Origin: JAMZMI01 sp047632435
GTDB taxonomy: Bacteria > Bacteroidota > Bacteroidia > Cytophagales > Cyclobacteriaceae
DNA length: 31,411 nucleotides
Direction of reading: 5' to 3'
NCBI GenBank assembly: GCA_047632435.1
Contig: JBLICU010000036.1
Coordinates: 1-31,411 of the forward strand
A program made the translations under genes and the position numbers. Under the pieces are notes generated by a model that made no database searches, was not told the DNA's origin, and worked only from the letters and a program-made list of their open reading frames with translations. Of the stretch, positions 9,531 to 16,496 are shown piece after piece. Every line of letters begins with the position of its first letter. Position 1 is the stretch's first letter.

Positions 9531-9560
9531 TAGTTAACCGCAACGAGTTGCGGTTAACTA
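9531..9560. repeat. 30-bp perfect palindrome, candidate attI-side element
   Basis: Arms of 14 bp, TAGTTAACCGCAAC (9531-9544) and its exact complement (9547-9560), separated by GA. No T-tract follows, so it is not a standard terminator. It lies 13 bases after the recombinase remnant and ends 3 bases before the predicted first cassette junction (G/TTCACATC at 9564), the place where an attI site would be expected. Function is inferred from position. Confidence 0.6.
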
Positions 9561-9609
9561 GTTGTTCACATCCATTGACTGCCAGTAGCATATTTCGTAT
9601 ATTTACATT

Positions 9610-9819
9610 ATGACTATTGAACAACGAAAACTGGAATTGATAACTTGGATAACTTCTATCCAGAGCGAAGATTTGCTCAATCGTATTGAGGGTTTTCGTA
9701 ACGACCCAGAACCAGAGATTCCGAACACTATTTTAGAACTCCTTCATGAATCCAGTTCAGCCAAACTTGAGGATTGCATTGAACACACAAGTGCTCGTGA
9801 ACTTTTAGGGCGTAAATGA
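9610..9819 (+). CDS. Antitoxin of a RelE/ParE-type toxin-antitoxin pair (cassette 1)
   Basis: 69-aa acidic protein (MTIEQRKLELITWITSIQSE at the start, ARELLGRK at the end), similar in size and style to Bacteroidota addiction-module antitoxins that begin with a helical LITWI-type segment. It probably neutralises the toxin encoded immediately downstream and represses the pair. The stop codon overlaps the toxin start (ATGA, 9816-9819), implying translational coupling. It begins 46 bases after the predicted cassette boundary at 9564. Family assignment relies on size, partner and style more than on a defined DNA-binding motif. Confidence 0.75.
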   Translation: MTIEQRKLELITWITSIQSEDLLNRIEGFRNDPEPEIPNTILELLHESSSAKLEDCIEHTSARELLGRK

Positions 9820-10118
9820 GAGCAGTTTGGACACCATTAGGGCTTAAATCGCTTGACAAAACAACCAACTTTATTGAGGAACAGTGGAACGAGGATATTG
9901 CCGACAACTTTCTCGATAGGTTAGACGAACGAATTGAGCAACTAAAAACAAATCCGAGAATTGGACCAACCTATGAACAAACTGAATTTCGACAACTTCT
10001 TATTCATCCTTTGGTAACTCTCTAATATGAACTCAAAGTGGATCACATAAATCTAACTCTTGTCTGGTCTAATAAACAAGACCCTGACGAACTGCGAGAA
10101 CAATTAAAACAGATGTGA
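9816..10118 (+). pseudogene. RelE/ParE-family toxin with an in-frame TAA (cassette 1)
   Basis: The frame encodes MRAVWTPLGLKSLDKTTNFI, a helical middle, and FRQLLIHPLVTL, then hits TAA at 10023-10025 and continues in frame with YELKVDHINLTLVWSNKQDP to a TGA at 10116-10118. The join IHPLVTL*YELK corresponds to the usual beta-strand segment LYYE of ParE/RelE toxins, so a Tyr codon (TAT/TAC) has become TAA. The C-terminal strand carrying active-site residues would be lost, leaving a probably inactive toxin next to an intact antitoxin. Full frame is 100 codons, normal for the family. The last codons overlap the left core of the first attC-like site. Confidence 0.82.
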
Positions 10119-10348
10119 ACATACGATATAGCGCATGGCCTTACTTAGGGATCTGCCAGGTATCTACAAAACATCCCGATTACCTGCCACCAAGAAACTG
10201 TTGTGTTTTCTACCATCTCCAGCTCGTGGGGATTTTTAATCTGCATGGCGCAGTGCTTCCTACAAATTTTGAATGCACCAACAGATAAGCTACTTTTATC
10301 GTAATTAATTAAGCTCGGAGGCCATAGCGCCATACCTTGGCGTTGGGC
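10112..10348 (+). repeat. attC-like recombination site 1 (long form, 237 nt)
   Basis: Left core GATGTGAAC (10112-10120) is the exact complement of GTTCACATC at the start of cassette 1 (9564-9572). The right end has the consensus core GTTGGGC (10342-10348; GTTRRRY), where cassette 2 would begin. Inner arms GATATAGCGCATGGCC (left) and GGCCATAGCGCCATACC (right) pair imperfectly. The interior carries a segment (10206-10256) resembling the interior of site 3. Longer than classical attC sites (about 57-141 nt). No gene supported in this stretch of about 310 bases between the toxin and the next gene; a 62-codon minus-strand frame here is not credible. Confidence 0.6.
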
Positions 10349-10446
10349 TTCATGCCCGTGACGCAGAGCCTAACAAACCTGAACTTTTTCGACTTGGAAT
10401 AAGTTACCTAATTAGCTAACTTTGTTGAATAGGCGAAAGCGATGAT

Positions 10447-10776
10447 GTTAGAAAAGTCATATTCTTTGGTGAGCATTTTTGGGAGTTCTACAACAAGCAA
10501 ACCCCTAAAATAAAAGAGCGAATCAACTGGATAATCAAATTGATTAAGACAGTTGAACGTGTGCCAACCAAATATCTCAAAAATATCACAGGAACGAACT
10601 TGTATGAGATGCGGATGATCTCGGTAACGAACATCTACCGAATATTCTGCTTTTTCGACAAGGGTAAATTGGTAGTGGTGTTGAACGGATTCCAAAAAAA
10701 GACTCAGAAAACACCTAAGAACGAAATAAAACTGGCTGAAAAGCTACAAAAACAATATTACGATGAGCAAGACTAA
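10447..10776 (+). CDS. HigB/Gp49-like toxin with unclear start codon (cassette 2)
   Basis: Coding similarity starts at RKVIFFGEHFWEFYNKQTPK and runs through TGTNLYEMRMISVTNIYRIF, CFFDKGKLVVVLNGFQKKTQ and KTPKNEIKLAEKLQKQYYDE. This is a typical HigB-type mRNA interferase (PF05973), about 110 aa. The frame is open from 10429 but has no standard start at the N-terminus. Two ATGs (10442, 10445) sit in another frame just before it, and one missing base there would restore MM-x-RKVIFF. The next usable start, TTG at 10540, would lose a third of the fold. Either a frameshift has killed the start or initiation is non-canonical. The stop overlaps the antitoxin start by 14 bases: toxin-first order as in higBA. 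Confidence 0.78.
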   Translation, partial: VRKVIFFGEHFWEFYNKQTPKIKERINWIIKLIKTVERVPTKYLKNITGTNLYEMRMISVTNIYRIFCFFDKGKLVVVLNGFQKKTQKTPKNEIKLAEKLQKQYYDEQD

Positions 10777-11062
10777 AATTATAGACTTTGACGATCACTT
10801 GAACTTAGAATACGGTGAACGTGGAACTGAATCCAGAGAAGCCTTTGAAGAAGGATTTGAAGCTTTCAGATTGGGAGTTATGCTTCAAGAAATGCGCAAG
10901 AACCAGGGCATGACCCAAGAACAACTAGCTCGGAAATGCGGAACAACCAAAACGTATATTTCACGAATTGAGAATAATGCAAGTGATATCCGGCTATCAA
11001 CTCTGATGCGAATTATCAGAGAAGGACTTGGTGGCCATTTGAAACTTAACGTAGAAATATAA
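10763..11062 (+). CDS. HigA-type XRE antitoxin (cassette 2)
   Basis: 99-aa helix-turn-helix antitoxin. Residues about 35-90 (RLGVMLQEMRKNQGMTQEQL, TKTYISRIENN) form an HTH_3 domain, followed by a short tail GGHLKLNVEI. The N-terminal stretch, rich in acidic residues, probably contacts the toxin. It overlaps the HigB-like gene by 14 bases and would both neutralise it and repress the pair. It ends 5 bases before the left core of attC-like site 2, so the two genes fill the cassette. Assignment as HigA is strong because of the domain and the adjacent toxin. Confidence 0.88.
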   Translation: MSKTKIIDFDDHLNLEYGERGTESREAFEEGFEAFRLGVMLQEMRKNQGMTQEQLARKCGTTKTYISRIENNASDIRLSTLMRIIREGLGGHLKLNVEI

Positions 11063-11067
11063 CACGA

Positions 11068-11188
11068 AAGCCCAACAGACGATATAACATATGCCTCTAA
11101 GTAGCTACTTGAAACTGATCTGCAAATCCGCTAGATTGTAGGTATTAAAGGAGTCTAGAGGCACATGCCATATCTGGTCGTTATCGGC
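11068..11188 (+). repeat. attC-like recombination site 2 (121 nt)
   Basis: Left core AAGCCCAAC (11068-11076) is the exact complement of GTTGGGCTT at the start of cassette 2 (10342-10350). The right end is GTTATCGGC (11180-11188), where cassette 3 starts. Arms ATATGCCTCTA (left) and TAGAGGCACATGCCATAT (right) form a long imperfect stem. Its length lies within the classical attC range. The right core GTTATCG departs from GTTRRRY at two positions but matches its own partner in site 3. Confidence 0.7.
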
Positions 11189-11199
11189 AATAATCTTCT

Positions 11200-11676
11200 A
11201 TGCGAGAACAGAAACGAACGAACTTCATAATTCCACTTGCCATAATTCTGATAGCCTTAGTATTTGGGATAATGATGATCGAACCTGACTTTTTTGAACT
11301 CGGTGAACGGAGATATAAGAAAGTCGATGACAACTCACATATCATTGAACTTGGTAGATTCTCTTTGTTAACTCCCAACAAATTCAAATACGTAGAACAA
11401 GAAGGCATTGACTCCTTTGTTGGCCTAATAACTGATGGAACTGACTCCATTGAATTTGATTTCGGTTGGTATTCGAACGACTTAACTTCGGAAGATTGGC
11501 GCCTAACAACTGAACAGGTGAACGGAAGAAAAGCAGTTATTGGATATTCGAACTCTTTCGGAATGGCAGTTCATTTTCCGAACTTGGGGGACGATAACAG
11601 CCTCACTGTATACTCCGGAACAATGCTCAAAGAAACCGCCTTGGAAATTTCCGGAACTATCAAAATTTCAAACTGA
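11200..11676 (+). CDS. Uncharacterised membrane-anchored protein (cassette 3)
   Basis: 158 aa. I do not recognise a family. Residues about 8-26 (TNFIIPLAIILIALVFGIMM) form one hydrophobic segment, either an uncleaved anchor or a signal peptide. The rest is a soluble domain with no Cys and many short beta-type strands (FDFGWYSNDL, GMAVHFPNLG, LTVYSGTML). It is the single gene of cassette 3, starts 19 bases after the cassette boundary and stops 12 bases before the left core of attC-like site 3. It has no visible stops or frameshifts. Possible cell-envelope role by topology only. Confidence 0.75.
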   Translation: MREQKRTNFIIPLAIILIALVFGIMMIEPDFFELGERRYKKVDDNSHIIELGRFSLLTPNKFKYVEQEGIDSFVGLITDGTDSIEFDFGWYSNDLTSEDWRLTTEQVNGRKAVIGYSNSFGMAVHFPNLGDDNSLTVYSGTMLKETALEISGTIKISN

Positions 11677-11688
11677 CGACATAATAAA

Positions 11689-11965
11689 GCCGATAACAGG
11701 CTATTCGTTACATGCCTTGCCGGCCGCACCTAGCCGTCCACACCAAAGTGCTTCTAGAAAATTCACTGCAAACATCACCATGAATCTACCACTGGGAAAG
11801 TGAGATATTTTCTACCAAGTGCAGCTCGCAGGAGTTTTATCTTTCGGAACGCATTGCCATTTGCAACCGTTGTGACCTTCCCCTCGCCGGGCACGGCGGA
11901 TTTCACTAGATTGTGCTCTTTACAAGCTGTGGGTCGAGCCGCGTGGGCATACAACCGATAGTGGT
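11689..11965 (+). repeat. attC-like recombination site 3 (long form, decayed right core)
   Basis: Left core GCCGATAAC (11689-11697) is the exact complement of GTTATCGGC at the start of cassette 3 (11180-11188). The left arm GGCTATTCGTTACATGCC pairs with the right arm GGGCATACAACCGATAGT (11945-11962). The right core should read GTTRRRY but shows GTGGTAA, consistent with loss of TA from GTTAGG, so this end looks inactive. The interior (11808-11862) resembles that of site 1: TTTTCTACC, then CAGCTCG, then GGAGTTTT. Confidence 0.55.
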
Positions 11966-12085
11966 AAAAATGACCATGAAAAAGCAAAATTCAAAGAATT
12001 GCAAAAAGGAATTATTGCCTTTGGTACTGGATTCCTAATGGCAGGTTCCTTTAGAATAGAAGACGCGGTTCCAGCATCTGCCTGA
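11963..12085 (+). pseudogene. C-terminal gene remnant after site 3
   Basis: A frame running out of the decayed attC-like end encodes KAKFKELQKGIIAFGTGFLM followed by AGSFRIEDAVPASA and TGA at 12083-12085. It has a hydrophobic Gly-rich segment and no start codon of its own. It is probably the tail of a former fourth cassette whose 5' part was deleted. I do not recognise the family. It faces the M49-like gene convergently. Confidence 0.3.
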
Positions 12086-12122
12086 ATTGCATATCTGACC
12101 GCTAAAATTTTGACCAGTGATC

Positions 12123-13805
12123 TTACTCCCAAATAATCTTCCTAATAGGCAACACATCAATGGCAATGTCGCTTGTAAGCTCCATGGCTTCTGCCAACAT
12201 GGGTGTTTCTGCAGTCCATTTGTCAAAGAATGCCTGCACCTTCAAATTGTCACCATCACCTTCTAGGATCAGCATTTCAGTCGCCAGCATCTTCACGCCA
12301 GCTTCAAAATTTTCAAAATCGATGGACCATTTTTTGGTTTCCGCATTGTAGAGAATCCCCCCGTTTTCCAGTAAATAACTCAATGAAATAGCAGCGGCTT
12401 TGCCATGAGCTTCATCCAGACCGAAACGAATAGATCTGAAAAGACTTCCCAAAAACGAAACATAAAATTCGTTGGCTCTGGCTGAATCTTCCACCCCTTG
12501 ATCCATTAGATAGGCCAGGGAATACAAGCCTACTATGTCTGCTTTGGCTTCTTCCAATGGACTGTAATTGGGGCCTATAGCTGCATTGGCGGCCATACCC
12601 TTCTTTGGACCGGTTTTAACTTCTCTTGGGCCGATGGCATGGCAGATTTCATGTAAAAGCACAAATTTGAAAAACCCATCATCTGACAAATATTGTAGCT
12701 GTGATTCATCAATCAGAATGTTGCTCACTGGTTTGATGATGGCATTGAATCGTGCCTCAAACATGTTTTTCCAAAATGTCTTTTTAGTTCCTTTTGCCTT
12801 GTGCACAGCCGGATCGTTTGGTAAGTTGGTGGCCACCGCCTGATAGCCGATGCGACCATCCCCTTTACGTATGATATCTCGTACTACGGTAAAGTTGGCT
12901 GTCAATCCATCAACCACAGATTTGTATTCTTCGGGGATAGGAAGATTTTTTTCCATCTCCTGTAGATAAGCGGTATATTTTTCCAAATCAGCACTGGCCT
13001 CTTGATCGATGATTTCAATGTACGCTTCGTATTTGGCTTTGACCCCTTTGATCTGATCCTCATAGGTTTCAAATGGCCCAAAAACAATGTCGAATTTGCT
13101 TCCGCTCATATCTATCCACGCAATATCAGCATCAAAATAATTGTCTGTAGTGAGTGCCGTGGCTTTCAACCTAAGAAAATTGGCAAAGGATTCATTGTCT
13201 GATAAATCTGCCGCTTCATTTAATAATGTCACAATTGGGTCGATGTAGGTTTTATATTCTTCATAAAATCTTATGGCCTTATATCCACCTTTTCCGTCCT
13301 CGCGAATGACTGTATAAGGATACATGAACGCTGCTTTTTCTTCTTCGCTCAGCCTTTCAACATAAACATCAAATTGTTCGGCAGTCATTCCTCGCGGATA
13401 CATTTCATCCCCGCCATAATATTCCTGAGTGCCAATGAATGGTTCATATTCGTTGAGCAATTCAAAAGGACCACCGTTCCTCTGAAGCAAGGTATGTAGG
13501 TCCGCTGCATATGGATCACCTTCAATTTGAGAAAGGCTGTCAATTAATCTCAATCCGACTTTGGAGGTTTGCATCCAATAGGCGGTATCCATGTATTCTG
13601 CCGCTTTTACCAGTTTTTGAAGGATGAGTTTGTCGGTATCACTGAAGTCCCGCCCATCAAAAGTCATTTCATAAGGTTCGTACTGGGTCAGATAGTCTTT
13701 TATTTCTTCCTGACTTTTAAGGAATGAAGTTTCAGTAGCTTCTTTCTTCTGAGGATTACAGGCAATGATGATAAGGGCTGATAAAATGATGGTGATTCGT
13801 AGCAT
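12123..13805 (-). CDS. M49-like (dipeptidyl-peptidase III-type) zinc metallopeptidase lipoprotein
   Basis: 560-aa lipoprotein with signal MLRITIILSALIIIAC (Cys16), so likely anchored in the outer membrane or periplasm. Zinc site: HEICH in FVLLHEICHAIGP, and a second motif EEAKAD that supplies the third ligand. M49 peptidases classically have HExxGH; this one has plain HExxH, as in the bacterial lipoprotein branch. Other family-like stretches: GKGGYKAIRFYEEY, AWIDMSGSKFDIVFGPFETY, and the C-terminal AETPMLAEAMELTSDIAIDV. It should cleave oligopeptides. Transcribed convergently towards the cassette array, so it marks the right-hand chromosomal border of that array. No partner gene in the same operon. 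Confidence 0.85.
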   Translation of the reverse strand: MLRITIILSALIIIACNPQKKEATETSFLKSQEEIKDYLTQYEPYEMTFDGRDFSDTDKLILQKLVKAAEYMDTAYWMQTSKVGLRLIDSLSQIEGDPYAADLHTLLQRNGGPFELLNEYEPFIGTQEYYGGDEMYPRGMTAEQFDVYVERLSEEEKAAFMYPYTVIREDGKGGYKAIRFYEEYKTYIDPIVTLLNEAADLSDNESFANFLRLKATALTTDNYFDADIAWIDMSGSKFDIVFGPFETYEDQIKGVKAKYEAYIEIIDQEASADLEKYTAYLQEMEKNLPIPEEYKSVVDGLTANFTVVRDIIRKGDGRIGYQAVATNLPNDPAVHKAKGTKKTFWKNMFEARFNAIIKPVSNILIDESQLQYLSDDGFFKFVLLHEICHAIGPREVKTGPKKGMAANAAIGPNYSPLEEAKADIVGLYSLAYLMDQGVEDSARANEFYVSFLGSLFRSIRFGLDEAHGKAAAISLSYLLENGGILYNAETKKWSIDFENFEAGVKMLATEMLILEGDGDNLKVQAFFDKWTAETPMLAEAMELTSDIAIDVLPIRKIIWE

Positions 13806-14059
13806 GATTAGGTCTTAAATATTTTGAGACAATTTAGGGAAACTTATCTTGGCAAGAAATGATTTGGTTTAGGGTTTTATACCGCAATCAAATGAATAGC
13901 ATATGGGATGGTAGTCCCAGCTAGTTTTGCTCTTGCGCGAATGGGTAGCCAGTCATAATATGGATCACGTCAATAATAGCATATCACTTGTTAAGGCAAT
14001 AAAATCATATACTTCATGCTGTTTGGGCTAGTTAACATTAAGTATATTTCTATATCATC

Positions 14060-15436
14060 TTAGTTCGAGAAATATAAATCATCGATCAACACCGTCGCAA
14101 TCACAAAGGCTTTGTTGGCATCTTGTGGATTCCAAATGGAAAAAGGGATTGTCAAATCTGTAAGATCTAATCCGGAAAAATCAGTTAGAAGAATTGAATA
14201 AGACACAAACCCATCAGCCGCACTCGCTCCGGTATAATTTTCAAGAAACACAACTGCATTGGTAGAAGGACTCTCTAGTTTGATTTCTGCATTTACCAAT
14301 GCGGCAGGTTTATTAAGTGAGAAATTGAGATGCGTAAATGTACTAATGTCTTTTGCAGCGTCAAGCTTGATGTAGGCACCTCCCCAATTACCTCCCGGGA
14401 ATTCAAACGCCAAACTCAAATCCCCGTCAATTGCAATCTCTGATGAGGAGATTTCCGGTTCTCCGCCACCTCCATATGCGACAACTGTGAGATCGCCTAA
14501 ACTGGTAAACGCATCCCTGATTGCATTATCAGCTATACTTGGTTCAATTATTTGCCCTACTGTTTCTTCTTCTATATTCAATTCTGGAGCCACAGGTGCA
14601 TCGAAATCTGTCTTTTCATAGATTCGAACATAATCGATATACATACTTTGTGGGAAAACAGTCGTGTTATCAGGCTCACCAGGCCAAAAACCACCCACTG
14701 CTACATTCATAATCAGATAAAAGCTGCGAAGAAATTCTTTCATATCTTCTTCTATTGGCATTTCTCCGGTCTTCACTCCATCCAAACTGAAAATCAGGGA
14801 TTCAGGAGACCATTCAAGACCAAATACATGATAGGAATCGCTGAATCCACCAACTGATTCATAAGTTGTCTGTATTTCATCCTTATCGTTATCACCATTA
14901 GTAAAGTGAAGAGTGGAATAAGCCTTAGAAGATTCGTGACCTAATAATTCTACAATATCTATTTCCCCGCATCCAGGCCATCCGATTAAATCTCTATTGT
15001 CACCCAGCATCCATATCGCAGACCAGATTCCCTGACCTTCTGCCAGTTTTGCATTGATATCAATCCTTCCAAATCGCAGGTTTAAATTTTTGGTCTTCAT
15101 TTTTGCAGAAGTATAACCGCCCGTTCCATCCGACAAAGCTGTTATTCTAAGAACAGAATTATCTTCATCTGTATCAATCCCGGAATTGTCATTGGTCGTG
15201 GTGTAAATCTGTTTCTCATTATTTCCCCAACCTACAGGGAGTCCATAGTCCGTTCCATCTCCAGTCTCATAAGTCCAATGTTCAGCATTGATATTTTGAT
15301 CGTCAAATTCATCGGACCAAACCAAGGAGTAACCTTCAGGAATTTCTATTTGATCTTCAGGCTTAGGATCTTTATCGTCGCACGAAAATAGAGTGCCAAT
15401 GAATAAAGCGAATGTGAGAAGGGTGAGGTTTTTCAT
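14060..15436 (-). CDS. GH16 endo-beta-1,3-glucanase (laminarinase-type) lipoprotein with C-terminal carbohydrate-binding-like domain
   Basis: 458-aa lipoprotein (MKNLTLLTFALFIGTLFSC, Cys19). The GH16 jelly roll spans about residues 35-275, beginning YSLVWSDEFDDQNINAEHW. Catalytic motif GEIDIVE gives nucleophile Glu158, assisting Asp160 and acid/base Glu163; WSAIWMLG and VGGFWPG are typical of laminarinases. After a linker (about 275-300) the last 150 residues form a beta-sandwich (FEFPGGNWGGAYIKLDA, SIWNPQDANKAFVIATVLID) resembling carbohydrate-binding modules. It should cut beta-1,3- or mixed-linkage glucans outside the cell. It is monocistronic, with a 254-base gap to the M49-like gene that shows nothing else. 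Laminarin is the likely substrate, inferred from the subfamily. Confidence 0.9.
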   Translation of the reverse strand: MKNLTLLTFALFIGTLFSCDDKDPKPEDQIEIPEGYSLVWSDEFDDQNINAEHWTYETGDGTDYGLPVGWGNNEKQIYTTTNDNSGIDTDEDNSVLRITALSDGTGGYTSAKMKTKNLNLRFGRIDINAKLAEGQGIWSAIWMLGDNRDLIGWPGCGEIDIVELLGHESSKAYSTLHFTNGDNDKDEIQTTYESVGGFSDSYHVFGLEWSPESLIFSLDGVKTGEMPIEEDMKEFLRSFYLIMNVAVGGFWPGEPDNTTVFPQSMYIDYVRIYEKTDFDAPVAPELNIEEETVGQIIEPSIADNAIRDAFTSLGDLTVVAYGGGGEPEISSSEIAIDGDLSLAFEFPGGNWGGAYIKLDAAKDISTFTHLNFSLNKPAALVNAEIKLESPSTNAVVFLENYTGASAADGFVSYSILLTDFSGLDLTDLTIPFSIWNPQDANKAFVIATVLIDDLYFSN

Positions 15437-15502
15437 AACTACTGTTGTTTAAAACGAGCAGTAATTTTATAGGTCAAAACCTGTAAATAAAAATTTCAGA
15501 CT

Positions 15503-15521
15503 ACATCAATAATACATCAAT
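15503..15521. promoter_or_regulatory. Direct repeat upstream of the GH16 gene
   Basis: ACATCAAT occurs at 15503-15510 and 15514-15521 (11-bp period, one helical turn), and an inverted ATTGATG lies at 15550-15556, about 67-120 bases upstream of the GH16 start. Such spacing could suit a dimeric regulator; this is a weak, position-based call. Confidence 0.25.
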
Positions 15522-15683
15522 CAGGCAATCTCATCTATGTTTATATTTTATTGATGGTTTAGTACAATGATCTATCATAAAATGCATTCGCCTTACTTTG
15601 AACATCGAGTCCCCAAATTGAAAACTAAGTAGGCAAATTTTTATTCAACGATCATTATATCATCTATTGATTATTCACCTTCA

Positions 15684-16040
15684 TCAAATGCTTTGTCCAA
15701 AAGTTAGCAAATTACTGTCCGGATCTAGAACTGAAAATTCTTTCTCCCCTCAAGGTTTGATTTGCAAATGTCCATTTGGATTTATGACTGCCTTTTTCTC
15801 GATCAACGTCTGATATAATCTGTAAATATCGTCAGTCCTGATGTATACCTGTCCTTAGTTTTCTTTTGGATTCAATTCTTTAAACTCAAAAAAGTGAATT
15901 TGAATATCATCTTTTTGCATCATCAAGTAGCCCTCAAAATCGGTACTTCCAAATACCTCAAAGCCTAGCTGGCTTATGTAGAATTCTCTTGTCGAGGATT
16001 TATTACGCATGGGTAGTTTAGGATTTATTTCTGTAAACAA
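15684..16040 (-). pseudogene. VOC-family (glyoxalase/bleomycin-resistance-like) protein with two nonsense codons
   Basis: Reading minus from ATG at 16040: MFTEINPKLPMRNKSSTREF, then YISQLGFEVFG and IQIHFFEFKELNPKEN, a TAA at 15855-15857, then in the same frame GQVYIRTDDIYRLYQTLIEK, NGHLQIKP, a TGA, and GEKEFSVLDPDSNLLTFGQS to a final TGA at 15684-15686. The whole 118-codon frame matches BLMA-type VOC proteins, where the broken positions are normally Tyr (NYGQVYIR) and Trp (KPWG). Two substitutions therefore explain it. Metal/ligand residues lie on both sides of the stops, so it is dead unless suppressed. Confidence 0.82.
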
Positions 16041-16047
16041 ATTTCGA

Positions 16048-16299
16048 CTAATTTAACTTCGGAGATGGTGACAAATATATAAACCCTTGGAAGTTCGCCA
16101 TGAGGGTAATTGTAAAATGAGGCTCGCATAATCTAAAGTGTGGTTTATTCCAGTCTAATCTACCATGTTTTCGCAACCAGGCCAACACAGTGTTCCTGCC
16201 GTTAATACAATAAACCTTTTGGGCTTTCTTGAAAGTCATTTTGCCGGCTTCTACGAGAGATATAACAGCCGGTTTTAAGCTCAGGTTGTAATCGCGATG
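16048..16299 (-). pseudogene. Transposase OrfA-type remnant (IS3-like helix-turn-helix)
   Basis: A minus-strand frame open from 16299 encodes LSLKPAVISLVEAGKMTFKK, AQKVYCINGRNTVLAWLRKH and GRLDWNKP. The pattern SLVEAGKM-x-F-AQ-x-Y-I-GR-TVL-WLRKHG is that of the HTH domain of small IS3-family OrfA proteins. After DWNKP the similarity ends and the frame reads into AT-rich sequence. There is no start codon at the expected N-terminus and no OrfB, so this is a scrap of an insertion sequence next to the VOC pseudogene. Confidence 0.6.
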
Positions 16300-16334
16300 T
16301 TAGCGCTTTTACTTGATTCCGAATGTTTTGTCAT

Positions 16335-16361
16335 AATAAGTTGAATATATGTCAACTTATT
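16335..16361. repeat. 10-bp perfect inverted repeat
   Basis: AATAAGTTGA (16335-16344) and TCAACTTATT (16352-16361) with a 7-base loop. It lies between the IS remnant and the terminator. It could be an operator, an IS end or part of a transcript end; nothing decides between them. The rest of 16300-16496 holds only the terminator. Confidence 0.4.
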
Positions 16362-16380
16362 TCAGGACAAGTCATTCTCA

Positions 16381-16430
16381 AAAAAAAGGCCGAACGAAAT
16401 CTTCGCTCAGCCTTTTTCAGTTTTTTTTTT
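16381..16430. terminator. Bidirectional intrinsic terminator downstream of argJ
   Basis: AAAAAGGC (16383-16390) pairs with GCCTTTTT (16410-16417), with an inner CGAA/TTCG stem, an A-run on the left and ten T residues at 16421-16430. It works on both strands. On the minus strand it lies 67 bases after the argJ stop and should end the nine-gene operon. Confidence 0.85.
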
Positions 16431-16496
16431 ACGGGATACTTCACTTTATGTGTGAGGCCCAACCTGTGTGGCCCAATTCCAGGATGAAGGTGATTA

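Noticed and set aside
9531..9560. Intrinsic terminator for sdaA
   Set aside because: The stem has no following T-tract and stands 160 bases after the stop codon.
10145..10333. Minus-strand 62-codon frame in attC-like site 1
   Set aside because: It lies wholly within the hairpin site; the related interior of site 3 does not preserve the frame.
11775..11987. Minus-strand 70-codon frame in attC-like site 3
   Set aside because: Same reason: sequence explained by the repeat, and not conserved as protein in site 1.
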